A stretch of 64,000 bases of DNA from Lacimicrobium sp. SS2-24. Its GTDB lineage: Bacteria; Pseudomonadota; Gammaproteobacteria; Enterobacterales; Alteromonadaceae. Position numbers and translations under genes: made by a program. The stretch spans positions 456,933-520,932 of the forward strand of contig NZ_NIWW01000001.1 in NCBI RefSeq assembly GCF_002201535.1, read 5' to 3'. Below the pieces are notes generated by a model that did not search any database, was not told where the DNA came from, and worked only from the letters and a program-made list of their open reading frames with translations. Position 1 is the first letter of the stretch. Each line of letters starts with the position of its first letter. Of the stretch, positions 8,888 through 18,314 are shown in pieces.

Positions 8888-10063
8888 ATGCTTAACGGGC
8901 CTTTCTCGCCCTGGCCTTGCTATACCCAAGAGGAAAAGCAGGCCGTACTTGCGGTAATGGATTCAAACCAGGTCAATTACTGGACAGGCACCCAAGCGCG
9001 GGAATTTGAAAAAGAATTTGCACGCTTTTGTGAAACAGACCACGCCATTGCCCTGGCAAATGGTACGGTGGCTCTGGATCTGTGTTTCAGGGTGCTGGAG
9101 CTGCCAGCAGGCAGCGAGGTAATTGTTACATCCCGTACCTTTATTGCATCGGTATCCTCCATTGTACTGGCTGGTCTGGTGCCCGTTTTTGCCGATGTGG
9201 ATGCCGACTCACAAAATATCACTGCTCACACCATTGCCCCGCTGATTAATGAAAAAACCGCAGCCATTGTTTGTGTGCACCTTGCTGGCTGGCCCTGTGA
9301 CATGGACCCAATAAATGAACTGGCAAAAGAGCACGATTTAGCGGTGATTGAAGACTGCGCCCAGGCTCATGGTGCTCAATACAAAGGCAAGCCGGTTGGC
9401 GGACTGGGTGATATGGCTGCCTGGTCATTTTGCCAGGACAAAATCATGACCACTGCTGGTGAGGGCGGTATGTTGACCACCTCAAATACCCGCTTATGGG
9501 AAAAAGCCTGGGCCTTTAAGGATCATGGAAAATCCTATTCAGCTGTATATGAAAAATCTCATCCTCCGGGCTTTCGCTGGCTGCATGAGTCTTTTGGCAC
9601 CAATTGGCGTATGACTGAAATTCAGGCTGCTGTCGGACGTATCCAACTGAGTCGTATGACACAATGGCAGCAACAACGCCAACAGAACAGTCAGCGTTTA
9701 TTAAAAACCGCATCCACTTTGCCTGCTCTGAGGGTACCTGACATACCGGAGTTTATTCGCCATGCCTGGTACAAATGCTATGTTTTTATTGAGCCTGCTC
9801 AGCTTGCCGAGGGCTGGAATCGCGATCGCATTATGGCCTGCCTGAACGAAGCAGGTGTACCCTGTTTCAGTGGCAGCTGCTCTGAAGTGTATAAAGAAAA
9901 AGCCTTCGATGGCACCCACTGGCGACCGGAACATGCCCTTAACACCGCCAAAGAGCTGGGGGAGACCAGTCTCATGTTTCTTGTACACCCGGGTATCACT
10001 GTTTCAGAAATGGATAAAGCCTGCGAAAGTTTGCGTCTGGTGATGCAAGAGGCAAGCGCATGA
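8888..10063 (+). CDS. DegT/DnrJ/EryC1/StrS PLP-dependent sugar aminotransferase
   Basis: A 391-residue fold-type I PLP enzyme. The Schiff-base lysine is Lys185 in SFCQDKIMTT, followed by AGEGGM. Asp156 in IEDCAQAHG should contact the pyridine nitrogen of PLP, and TFIASVSSI lies in the early part of the cofactor domain. The enzyme should transfer an amino group, probably from glutamate, to a 4-keto sugar nucleotide made by the neighbouring dehydratase. A 79-bp gap precedes it, the only sizeable gap in the EPS locus. It holds the palindrome ATCAGCTGAT (8847-8856) and a purine-rich ribosome site. Its end overlaps the dehydratase start by 4 bases. Confidence 0.9.
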   Translation: MLNGPFSPWPCYTQEEKQAVLAVMDSNQVNYWTGTQAREFEKEFARFCETDHAIALANGTVALDLCFRVLELPAGSEVIVTSRTFIASVSSIVLAGLVPVFADVDADSQNITAHTIAPLINEKTAAIVCVHLAGWPCDMDPINELAKEHDLAVIEDCAQAHGAQYKGKPVGGLGDMAAWSFCQDKIMTTAGEGGMLTTSNTRLWEKAWAFKDHGKSYSAVYEKSHPPGFRWLHESFGTNWRMTEIQAAVGRIQLSRMTQWQQQRQQNSQRLLKTASTLPALRVPDIPEFIRHAWYKCYVFIEPAQLAEGWNRDRIMACLNEAGVPCFSGSCSEVYKEKAFDGTHWRPEHALNTAKELGETSLMFLVHPGITVSEMDKACESLRLVMQEASA

Positions 10064-12003
10064 AGTATCTGCTGTTTCTCAACCGTATGTTTGCTCTGCA
10101 CAACCGCACCAAAATGGTTATTACCATGAGTTGGGACAGCTTATGCCTGCTTTTTGCATTTCTGGGAAGTTACTGGATACGCCTTGGCATTGGAACCGAT
10201 GTACTGGGATTCAAAGAGATCTCTTTAGGCGCAACGGTGCTGATATTTCACCTTTCAATGCTGATTTTTGTGGGAAATTATCGCCACATGGTCAGGCATT
10301 TGAGTCAAGAAGCGGTATTAATGTCGCTGTTGGTCAGTATGCTGGCCAGTTGTTATCTGTATTTTGCGCGTTGGCCCCTGGATGCCTTTGTACCCAACAG
10401 CATGCCTATCATTTATTTTGTATTAAGCAGTATTGGCATATTAGGCCCCAGAATTCTGGTCATGCTGAGTGTACAGAGTCAGAGTTTCAGACTCAGAGAA
10501 AAGTGCCTGATTTATGGCGCAGGGGAAACCGGTCGTGCGCTGGCGCTGTCGCTGCGTCAAAGCTCAGATATGGTTCCGGTAGCCTTTATTGATGATAAGC
10601 GCAGCTTTCAGGGAAAGACCATTCTCGGACTGGACGTGTATTCACGAGCCTCCATTCCGCAACTGGTTGAGCGTTACAGCATCAGTAAACTGTTATTAGC
10701 AGTCAGCGACTCAGGGCCCGAACGCCATCGCGAATTACTTAGCGAACTGGAACCCTATGCCATAGAACTGCTCAGTGTTCCCGACGTTAAAGACGTGCTG
10801 TATGGACGCAAAAAAATCAATGAACTGCGGGAAGTCAGTATCGAGGAATTACTGGGTCGGGACCCGGTACCTCCCAAACCCAAACTGATGCGCCCGGATA
10901 TCCGTGATAAAAATGTGCTGGTCACCGGTGCCGGAGGCTCTATTGGCAGTGAGCTGTGCCGTCAGATTGCTGTTGAGCGACCCGCCATGCTGGTGCTACT
11001 GGAACTGTCTGAGTACAACCTCTATCAGATTGAAGCGGAGCTCAGTGCCGCCCACCCTACCCTGAAGATTGAAACCCGCCTTGGGGACGTTAAGGATGAA
11101 CGTCAGATAAGACATCTGCTGTCATCGCACCAGATCAATACCATTTATCATGCTGCCGCCTACAAACATGTCCCCATTGTCGAGCACAATCTGTTAGCCG
11201 GGGTGCAAAACAATGTTCTGGGAACCGCCATATTGGCGCGACTGGCCGCTGAATCCGGGGTTGAAAAGTTTCTACTGATTTCTACCGATAAAGCGGTACG
11301 GCCCACCAATATTATGGGTGCTTCCAAACGTATGGCTGAACTCTGTGTGCAGGCTATGCAGGATATGTCCTCAAAAACCCATTTTGCCATTGTCCGCTTT
11401 GGCAATGTATTGGGCTCTTCCGGTTCTGTTGTGCCACTGTTTAAAAAGCAGATTGCTGCAGGAGGGCCTATTACGGTCACTCATCCTGACATTATTCGCT
11501 ATTTCATGACCATTCCCGAAGCCGCTCAGCTGGTTATCCAGGCTGGCGCGATGGGTAAACAGGGCGAGGTCTTTGTGTTGGATATGGGCGAACCGGTGAA
11601 AATAGCGGATATGGCCCACAAAATGGCGCACCTGATGGGACGTAGTATTCGCAACGAGGCGAATCCCGATGGCGATATTGAACTGCATTTTACGGGTCTC
11701 AGACCAGGCGAGAAGCTCTACGAAGAGTTACTCACCGGAGACACCAGCAGCAAAACCCCGCATCCGCGCATTATGAGTGAAGCAGAGCCTCGTCTCTCTT
11801 TACCCGAGGTTCATCAGTTACTCGATAAACTGACGATCGCAATTCATAACAATGACGAGCACACCGCTACCCAGCTTTTACTGAGCGCCCCTTTGGCCTA
11901 TAAGCCAGCTGAACATGCCACTGACGAAAAAAAAACAGTGGCGAATACCCCAGGTGATGCCGATAACAAGGCTGTCATGTCAAAACTGGCGTTTAACAGA
12001 TAA
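10060..12003 (+). CDS. pglF: PglF/WbpM-like UDP-N-acetylglucosamine 4,6-dehydratase, membrane-anchored
   Basis: A 647-residue protein. Four N-terminal membrane helices (~20-145) are followed by a first nucleotide-binding fold (IYGAGETGRAL) and a C-terminal extended SDR domain with TGAGGSIGSELCRQ. Its catalytic segment reads STDKAVRPTNIMGASKRMAE, where the usual SDR Tyr is replaced by Met as in PglF/WbpM/FlaA1-type dehydratases. The reaction converts UDP-GlcNAc to the 4-keto-6-deoxy sugar, the substrate for the DegT aminotransferase upstream. The last ~40 residues are polar and low in complexity. The enzyme acts at the cytoplasmic side of the inner membrane. Strong family match; the sugar identity is inferred. 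Confidence 0.9.
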   Translation: MKYLLFLNRMFALHNRTKMVITMSWDSLCLLFAFLGSYWIRLGIGTDVLGFKEISLGATVLIFHLSMLIFVGNYRHMVRHLSQEAVLMSLLVSMLASCYLYFARWPLDAFVPNSMPIIYFVLSSIGILGPRILVMLSVQSQSFRLREKCLIYGAGETGRALALSLRQSSDMVPVAFIDDKRSFQGKTILGLDVYSRASIPQLVERYSISKLLLAVSDSGPERHRELLSELEPYAIELLSVPDVKDVLYGRKKINELREVSIEELLGRDPVPPKPKLMRPDIRDKNVLVTGAGGSIGSELCRQIAVERPAMLVLLELSEYNLYQIEAELSAAHPTLKIETRLGDVKDERQIRHLLSSHQINTIYHAAAYKHVPIVEHNLLAGVQNNVLGTAILARLAAESGVEKFLLISTDKAVRPTNIMGASKRMAELCVQAMQDMSSKTHFAIVRFGNVLGSSGSVVPLFKKQIAAGGPITVTHPDIIRYFMTIPEAAQLVIQAGAMGKQGEVFVLDMGEPVKIADMAHKMAHLMGRSIRNEANPDGDIELHFTGLRPGEKLYEELLTGDTSSKTPHPRIMSEAEPRLSLPEVHQLLDKLTIAIHNNDEHTATQLLLSAPLAYKPAEHATDEKKTVANTPGDADNKAVMSKLAFNR

Positions 12004-12021
12004 CAATAACAAGGCAATCTG

Positions 12022-13197
12022 ATGCATAAATCTTTGATAGCAGCTGCTGCATGGCTGCTGCCGTTCACTTGTTCGGCACAGAGCTACACAGAATATGACA
12101 AGAACACCGATAAACTGGTGCTGAGCAATGCCCTGCTGGCAACCGATAATATCAACCCGCTGAAAAGCGAGGATAAATCGGCCCTGGGATGGCAGTTAGA
12201 TGCCCATGGCGCACTGGTGGCGCTGGGCGAAGGGCAGCAATACAAGCTGCTTTACGGCGCCACGCTCAATCAATGGCAACAACAGCCAGCATCCCTGCTG
12301 CAGGATAATAGCTTTTTTCAGGGCGAGATTGCCGCCCATGGCAGATGGCACCTGAGTCAGGCATGGCAACTTAATGGTTCAGCAGGTTATCAGCATACCG
12401 ATCAAATGCCAGGCACCGGCCTTTCCAGGCTAAGAGAAGACATTGTTGCAACGGATAGCCGAAAGTACAGCGACGCGCAATTGGGATTATCTTATGGGCA
12501 CGATGCCAGCGCCCGACGCCTGTCACTCAACTACCACCACGGGGCGGTACGTTACTCTGGTGATAATGCTTACCTGGACGAGTTCGAACTGGACCAGACC
12601 ACGCTTACTGGCACCATTGCGTTTCGTTTATCTGCTGCCACGCGTTTTATTCTGGAATTGGAAAATCAACAGGACGACTACCTGGCTGTGACCCGTTTTG
12701 ACAGCGACAAAAACAAAGTACTTGCAGGGATTGAATGGGATTATTCCGGCCTGACCCGCATAAAAGCACTGGTGGGTGCATACAAGCGGGAAACCGAACA
12801 AAGACCGGATACCGACGGCAGTGCCTGGCAATTATCACTGAATTATCGTCCCAGGGAAGATACCGGTATCCGCATAGAATCTTCCCAGGACTCTGTTGCC
12901 GGTGATAGTGAACTGGCCAGCGACAGTCGCATGCGTAGCCTGTTGTTGGAATTGACCTATCGTTACAGTCAGCTATGGCAATGGGGATTACTGCTAAACA
13001 CATCAGAAACGCGCTTTGAGGAGGCCGTACAGGTAAGATTTCTCGATGAGAAACTGGCGCGCGTTTGGGTAGCCCTGGCGCTACAGCAACAACATCAGTT
13101 CCGTTTATCCCTGCAATATAAGGACAATCAGTTAAGCGATAACACCGTCGACTATCAGCAGTCGCAGATAATGGCATCATGGCAATACAGATTCTGA
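12022..13197 (+). CDS. Outer-membrane beta-barrel protein of the EPS locus (porin partner for export)
   Basis: A 391-residue protein with a signal peptide (MHKSLIAAAAWLLPFTCSAQ). After it come many amphipathic strands rich in Tyr, Trp, Gln and Leu alternation, ending QYRF with the C-terminal Phe expected for BamA-dependent barrels. It lies 18 bases after the dehydratase and overlaps the OPX gene by 19 bases. Barrels in this position occur in EPS loci and are proposed to form the outer-membrane pore when the Wza-type protein is too short to do so. I estimate 16-18 strands by eye, which is not a firm number. It could also be called an EpsL-like protein. Confidence 0.7.
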   Translation: MHKSLIAAAAWLLPFTCSAQSYTEYDKNTDKLVLSNALLATDNINPLKSEDKSALGWQLDAHGALVALGEGQQYKLLYGATLNQWQQQPASLLQDNSFFQGEIAAHGRWHLSQAWQLNGSAGYQHTDQMPGTGLSRLREDIVATDSRKYSDAQLGLSYGHDASARRLSLNYHHGAVRYSGDNAYLDEFELDQTTLTGTIAFRLSAATRFILELENQQDDYLAVTRFDSDKNKVLAGIEWDYSGLTRIKALVGAYKRETEQRPDTDGSAWQLSLNYRPREDTGIRIESSQDSVAGDSELASDSRMRSLLLELTYRYSQLWQWGLLLNTSETRFEEAVQVRFLDEKLARVWVALALQQQHQFRLSLQYKDNQLSDNTVDYQQSQIMASWQYRF

Positions 13198-13700
13198 TTC
13201 GCGCCTGTCTGCTTAGCAGCGTTTTCGTCACATGGTTAGCGATTGCCAATGATGACCGTTACCAGATCGGTGCCGGTGACACGCTGGCGATCAGTGTGTT
13301 TGATGAGCCTGAATTAGCGGTGCGCACCAAAGTACCACAATCCGGCTACATTCAGTTCCCGCTGATCGGCCAGGTTGCAGTTTTGAATAAAACACCGGGT
13401 GCCATTGCCACTGAAGTTGAACATGCCCTACTGGACGGCTACCTGGTTCATCCGGAAGTGACGGTAACCATAGAGGCCTACCGGCCCATTTTTATTAAAG
13501 GGGCCGTCAATCGCTCAGGCCGTCACGAGTTTTTATTTGATCTGGATGTGGAACAAGCCATCGCCATTGCTGGCGGCTTAACAGACAGAGCCTCACGTAA
13601 AGCGTGGTTTATTGTGCGAGACAGCGAAAAGATCCCGGCCACCGCAAGTACCCCCGTGATGCCCGGTGATGTGATCATTGTGGAAGAGAGTATCTTCTGA
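13179..13700 (+). CDS. Short polysaccharide export protein (OPX/Wza-like, PES + SLBB only)
   Basis: A 173-residue periplasmic protein with a signal sequence ending near WLAIANDD. The poly-export domain follows (YQIGAGDTLAISVFDEPEL, residues ~27-100), then one SLBB-like domain (FIKGAVNRSGRHEF to the end). Canonical Wza is ~380 residues with a C-terminal amphipathic helix that makes the outer-membrane pore. That helix and the extra ring domains are absent here, and I see no lipobox Cys after the signal peptide. It therefore probably forms a periplasmic conduit that docks onto the separate barrel encoded just upstream. The stop overlaps the start of the Wzc-like gene. Confidence 0.85.
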   Translation: MAIQILIRACLLSSVFVTWLAIANDDRYQIGAGDTLAISVFDEPELAVRTKVPQSGYIQFPLIGQVAVLNKTPGAIATEVEHALLDGYLVHPEVTVTIEAYRPIFIKGAVNRSGRHEFLFDLDVEQAIAIAGGLTDRASRKAWFIVRDSEKIPATASTPVMPGDVIIVEESIF

Positions 13701-15745
13701 TGCTAGCCCTTGAAAAGCCACAGGAACAGCAGCTCTACCAATCCAGCAGTTTCAGTGCTGGTCAGCTGCTGTTGTTTATGTGGAACCAGAAGTGGCGCAT
13801 TATTATCATGACCATCGCTATCACGGTGTTGCTTGGCTACTTTATTCTGCAATTACCCAAGGTCTATCAGGCCTCCAGCACCTTACTTTTGGGTGGCGCC
13901 GATAAAGGCATGCCTCTGAGCAACCTTAACCTGTTGCCCAACGCCAAAGACGCCAAAATGGAGACCTACATAGAGTTTATGCACTCCAGGGCCTTCGCAC
14001 AGATCCTGATTGATGAGCTCACCCTGCGTCAAAAGCCTGAGTATGGCGGTAGCGATGCAGATGTTCTGCGCCGCTTTCAGGCAAACCTGAGTATCAATCA
14101 GGTTCGCAATACTGATATGCTCAAAGTCAGTTTTTCTTCCTATTCCCCCAAATTAGCACAGCGGGTCGCAAATAGTATCGGCCCCGCATTTTTTGCCTTT
14201 CATGCCAGATTGCAGCAACAGAAAGTGCTCAACAGTTCAGAGCGCTTAAACATACAGCTGGTAGAGATACAGGCACGTCTGTCTGAGACAGAACAGAACT
14301 TTCAGCAATACCTGGATAACAACAACATTGTCGATTTACGTGCACAAATGGGCATGCTGCAAGATCAGGTCAGTGAACTGGTCAAAGAGCAGCTAAAACA
14401 GCAGCAACAGCTGTCAGAAGCGCGTATTCATCTGAGTCAAATTAAGGCCTCAGGCGATGATTATCGCGCTATTCTGAGCCACCCCTGGGTCATTAAAAGT
14501 CCCCAGGTAGAGCAATCCAGACGACATTACATCACCCAAAGTAATCTCATGGCTCAGGTCACACAGCGTTACAAACACAAACACCCGAAATACCAGCGGG
14601 CGGCGCGCAATCTGGCCGAAGCCGAACAGGAGTTACACAAACGGGTCGACGAGCAGGTCATTGCATTGAGTCAGTTTATTCAGGCACTGGAATCGCGCAA
14701 TCAGGAGCTGTCGGCGGCCATCGCACAAAATAAAAAGGAGATACGTGAACTGGGAGAGCATCAATTGACCATGGCCAGATTAGAGCAGGAAATGACTGGC
14801 ACACAGAAGATCCATGAAGCCTTTATGGCCAAGCTTCAGGAAATGGAGATGCTCAAGGATATGGGAGACAACAAAGAATTCGCCGTGGTTGATAAAGCGC
14901 CGCTTCCTGATGTTCCCAGCAAACCCAACACCCGCGGCCTGATATTCTTTGCCGCTTGTTTTGCCTGCGTGTTTAGTACTGGTTTTTGGTTCGTGGTGTC
15001 TTTGATTGGCGATCAGCATGCCCGCCTTTTACACGAGGTAAAGCTCCTGGATCTACCGGTACTGGCCATGCTACCAAAGATTGGCAAAGTACACCGCAAG
15101 CGTAAAAACAGTCCACTTAGGGCCAGACTGGGCGAAACCGATTATCATTACTCTGAAGGCATAAGGGCGCTGCGTACTGCCATTTTGATTAATCACAACC
15201 TGCCCAAGAAAAGCATTATTGCCATCACATCCGTCAAACCTCGCCAGGGTAAAGCCAGCATCGTCAGCAATCTTGCCGACTCATTGAGTAACATCGAACC
15301 CGTACTCCTTGCCGATATAGATTTACGCGCCCCATCTATGGCCAAAGCCTACAACCTTGAGCCTCATCAACCCGGCTTAACTGAGCTGTTAGATGGCAAA
15401 GCCAGGATCAACCGTTGCTTATACCGTCGTAATAATAACCGTCTGACGCTCCTACCCTCAGGTGCCATCCCTGCGGATCCACTCGCTTTAATTTCCACCA
15501 ACCGTTTCCGGGATTTTCTGCGACGATTAAACGACACCTTCCCCAGGATATTGATGGAAGCCCCACCTGTACAATCCGTCAGCGATGCCCTGATGCTGTC
15601 GCGACTGGCCAACGGCGTTATCGTGGTATGCGACATGGAAAATACCCAGAGCGGAGAGCTCACACAGATGGTGCAGAACCTGCGTGAAACCAACACCCTC
15701 TTGCTGGGTGTGGTATTAAACAAAGTGAAAAAGGTCACCTCCTGA
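13700..15745 (+). CDS. Wzc/GumC-like polysaccharide co-polymerase with degenerate BY-kinase domain
   Basis: A 681-residue inner-membrane protein. The Wzz domain includes the first membrane helix (~residues 30-50), followed by a long periplasmic coiled coil (~170-400). A second membrane helix lies near 415-440, and a cytoplasmic ParA/BY-kinase-like domain follows. Lys518 in the P-loop (PRQGKAS) and the Walker A' Asp539/Asp541 (ADIDLRAP) are present. The Walker B Asp is Glu620 (ILMEAPP), and no Tyr cluster exists at the C-terminus, which ends NKVKKVTS. It should control chain length and couple polymerisation to export. Autokinase activity is doubtful. It is the last gene of the locus, and no Wzb-type phosphatase is nearby. 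Confidence 0.85.
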   Translation: MLALEKPQEQQLYQSSSFSAGQLLLFMWNQKWRIIIMTIAITVLLGYFILQLPKVYQASSTLLLGGADKGMPLSNLNLLPNAKDAKMETYIEFMHSRAFAQILIDELTLRQKPEYGGSDADVLRRFQANLSINQVRNTDMLKVSFSSYSPKLAQRVANSIGPAFFAFHARLQQQKVLNSSERLNIQLVEIQARLSETEQNFQQYLDNNNIVDLRAQMGMLQDQVSELVKEQLKQQQQLSEARIHLSQIKASGDDYRAILSHPWVIKSPQVEQSRRHYITQSNLMAQVTQRYKHKHPKYQRAARNLAEAEQELHKRVDEQVIALSQFIQALESRNQELSAAIAQNKKEIRELGEHQLTMARLEQEMTGTQKIHEAFMAKLQEMEMLKDMGDNKEFAVVDKAPLPDVPSKPNTRGLIFFAACFACVFSTGFWFVVSLIGDQHARLLHEVKLLDLPVLAMLPKIGKVHRKRKNSPLRARLGETDYHYSEGIRALRTAILINHNLPKKSIIAITSVKPRQGKASIVSNLADSLSNIEPVLLADIDLRAPSMAKAYNLEPHQPGLTELLDGKARINRCLYRRNNNRLTLLPSGAIPADPLALISTNRFRDFLRRLNDTFPRILMEAPPVQSVSDALMLSRLANGVIVVCDMENTQSGELTQMVQNLRETNTLLLGVVLNKVKKVTS

Positions 15746-15885
15746 TACCAATCCTTTTAGTGTGTTCAGCACTTTTCCTGCATGCGAATTACGTTTAATC
15801 AGAGCCTAATAGCCTGCTTTTTCAGCGTCACGGCATTCTCTACAATTCCCGCTATGCTTAAGGGGTTGAAATCAGGAGCCAAAAC

Positions 15886-17430
15886 ATGACAAAGCCCATC
15901 GTAGCGGACAATAAACCTGTTAAGGTCAGCGTAGAGCAAGATAAAGAATATCATTTTTGCGCCTGTGGGCGTTCGTCTAAACAGCCTTTTTGTGACGGCT
16001 CCCATACCGGTACGCCCTTTAAACCCAAGTCCTTTGTGGCAGAGAAAAGTGAGGACGTGTATCTGTGTCAGTGTAAACACACCGCCAATCCCCCCTTTTG
16101 TGACGGTACCCATAAACAGTTTCAACAGGATGATGTGGGCAAACCCGGACCCGGTGTCAAGGATAATGATGAGAAGGCACCAACTGCCAGGGCCACTGTG
16201 GAAGAGCCTACCGTTGAGCTGATTCATCAACTCGCCCGTGAGGGACTGAGCAAGATGGGACATCATGGACCCATGACATCCATGGGTGTGCCCCGTCATA
16301 CTCTGCCTCACTGGGATGATATTCAGATCATGGTGGCGCAGATGGCCACCAAACCCTTAATGGAACAAGACGATGTGGAAACCGAATTGGTCGTCGGGCC
16401 ACAAGCCCAAAAGCCCCTCACACTAAAAATTCCCCTGCTGGTGTCAGACATGAGCTTTGGCGCCCTCTCAGAAGAGGCAAAGGTTGCGCTGGCAAGGGGG
16501 GCTGAGAAAGCCGGCACCGGTATCTGTTCCGGTGAAGGTGGTATGCTTGCAGAAGAGCAGGCTGAAAACAGCCGCTACTTCTATGAATTGGCCAGCGCAC
16601 AGTTTGGCTACCAGGAAGCCTTGTTAGAACAGGTTCAGTGTTTCCATTTCAAAGGGGGACAGGGAGCCAAAACCGGTACCGGTGGCCACCTGCCCGGCAA
16701 CAAAAATACGGCGAAGATCGCCAGTGTCAGGGGGATTCCCGAAGGCCAGCCTGCCATTTCTCCCCCCACCTTTAAGGACCTGTATAGCGCTAAGGACTTT
16801 AAACGCTTTGCCGATCGCGTCAGAGAGATCACCGGCGGCATTCCTGTCGGGTTCAAGCTCAGTGCCAATCATATTGAACGGGATATTCAGTTTGCCCTCG
16901 ATGCCAGTGCCGATTACATCATTCTGGATGGTCGCGGCGGTGGCACCGGTGCTGCCCCCAGCCTGTTTCGGGACCACATCAGCGTACCCACACTACCAGC
17001 CCTGGCCAGAGCCCGTCATTATCTGGATCAGCAAGGTGCCAGTGGCAGAGTGACGCTTATCATCACAGGAGGCCTGCGGGTACCGGCTGATTTTATCAAA
17101 GCCCTGGCACTGGGTGCAGACGGCATCGCGATATCCAATAGCGCCATGCAAGCCATAGGATGTGTGGCTGCCAGAATGTGTAATACCAACAATTGCCCCG
17201 CCGGCATTGCGACTCAAAAAGCAGACCTGCGCCAACGCATCAATATCGACAAATCGGCTGAGCAGTTGTACAACTTTTTTTGTGCCTCTACAGAATTGAT
17301 GAAAGTCATGGCTCGGGCCTGCGGCCATGATGCGCTGAGTAAATTTAATCAGCACGATCTGGCTACCTGGAATCGCGATATCGCCCTTTTGACCGGCGTC
17401 AGTTATGCTGGATTACTGCCACCCCATTAA
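15886..17430 (+). CDS. CDGSH iron-sulfur domains fused to FMN-binding glutamate synthase-like domain
   Basis: A 514-residue fusion. Residues ~20-95 hold two CDGSH-type [2Fe-2S] motifs, CACGRSSKQPFCDGSH and CQCKHTANPPFCDGTH. A polar linker leads into a glutamate-synthase alpha-subunit FMN/Fe-S domain with GEGGMLAEEQ, KGGQGAKTGTGGHLPG, LDGRGGGTGAAP and the 3Fe-4S cysteines CNTNNCPAGIATQ. The glutaminase (GATase) and C-terminal GXGXG domains of full GltB are absent, so it may use ammonia or another substrate, or act as an FMN oxidoreductase. No GltD neighbour is present. A leader ATG with a GGAG-like site at 15873-15876 supports this start. Function is inferred; the domain composition is clear. 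Confidence 0.88.
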   Translation: MTKPIVADNKPVKVSVEQDKEYHFCACGRSSKQPFCDGSHTGTPFKPKSFVAEKSEDVYLCQCKHTANPPFCDGTHKQFQQDDVGKPGPGVKDNDEKAPTARATVEEPTVELIHQLAREGLSKMGHHGPMTSMGVPRHTLPHWDDIQIMVAQMATKPLMEQDDVETELVVGPQAQKPLTLKIPLLVSDMSFGALSEEAKVALARGAEKAGTGICSGEGGMLAEEQAENSRYFYELASAQFGYQEALLEQVQCFHFKGGQGAKTGTGGHLPGNKNTAKIASVRGIPEGQPAISPPTFKDLYSAKDFKRFADRVREITGGIPVGFKLSANHIERDIQFALDASADYIILDGRGGGTGAAPSLFRDHISVPTLPALARARHYLDQQGASGRVTLIITGGLRVPADFIKALALGADGIAISNSAMQAIGCVAARMCNTNNCPAGIATQKADLRQRINIDKSAEQLYNFFCASTELMKVMARACGHDALSKFNQHDLATWNRDIALLTGVSYAGLLPPH

Positions 17431-17456
17431 TCCTCAAAAAGCGAGGGGGGAGTTCG

Positions 17457-18314
17457 TCACGCTTCAGCGCTATGCTTCGGGGGGCCGTTAAGCAATAGCG
17501 CCAGAATGATAATGCCGCCCCCCAGGGCCAGTCGGAACAAATCCGCATCACGATTCCAGATCAGCACATTGACCAGGATCCCGGCTGGGATAAGAAGGTT
17601 ATTCATCACTGCCAGAGTACCCACATTGACCATTGTGGCCCCTTTGTTCCATGCAAAATACCCCAGCCCGGACGCGATAAGCCCCAGATACACCAATATC
17701 CCCCATTGCATCGAGGTTTGGGGCAAAGCGGCACGGTCACCAAAGAGCCCATAACAGATCACCGCGACCAACAGCGCCCCGATAAAAAACCAGCCAAACA
17801 CCTGATGCTGCGACTGTATCTGGTTATCTTTAATCAACCTTTTATAAAAGACCTGTCCACTGGCAAAGCAAAGGTTCGCCCCCTGCACAATGACAAAGCC
17901 CTGAATAAAACCGGCATCGATGCCATCATAACGGATGGCTGCCGCGCCGATGATGGCCAGCAGGGCTGCGGCCAGAAAACGGGGGTGAAAACGGTGACTC
18001 AATCCATCGTTCAACAGCGTAATGTACAATGGCGTCATCACCGTGAATAACAGCACCTCCGGTACGCTAAGGTACAAAAAGCTGTGATAATAAAAGCTGT
18101 ACATCAAGCCCAGCTGCACAGCGCCGATGGCCATAAGTTGTCCTGCCAGCCTCAATGGCATTCCCCGCAGGCGCAAAAACGGCAGAAACAGGCACGTGGC
18201 CAGCGCAATCCGGGTCAGCACTGAGAACCATGCATCTACCTGGCCGGCCAGATACACGCCAATCAAGCTAAAGGAAAATGCCCACAGCAACGTGGTGGCA
18301 AGCAAGTAGATCAT
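17457..18314 (-). CDS. EamA/DMT-family exporter
   Basis: A 285-residue membrane protein with ten hydrophobic helices arranged as two repeats of five, the drug/metabolite transporter (EamA) layout. It starts MIYLLATTLLWAFSFSLIGV, typical of the first helix of this family, and includes YFAWNKGATMVNVGTLAVMNN in the second repeat, close to the usual EamA signature. Members export amino acids, metabolites or drugs; the substrate here is unknown. It converges on the glutamate synthase-like gene with only a 26-base gap, which contains a small CCTC...GAGG hairpin. It is divergent from the helicase gene. Confidence 0.85.
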   Translation of the reverse strand: MIYLLATTLLWAFSFSLIGVYLAGQVDAWFSVLTRIALATCLFLPFLRLRGMPLRLAGQLMAIGAVQLGLMYSFYYHSFLYLSVPEVLLFTVMTPLYITLLNDGLSHRFHPRFLAAALLAIIGAAAIRYDGIDAGFIQGFVIVQGANLCFASGQVFYKRLIKDNQIQSQHQVFGWFFIGALLVAVICYGLFGDRAALPQTSMQWGILVYLGLIASGLGYFAWNKGATMVNVGTLAVMNNLLIPAGILVNVLIWNRDADLFRLALGGGIIILALLLNGPPKHSAEA

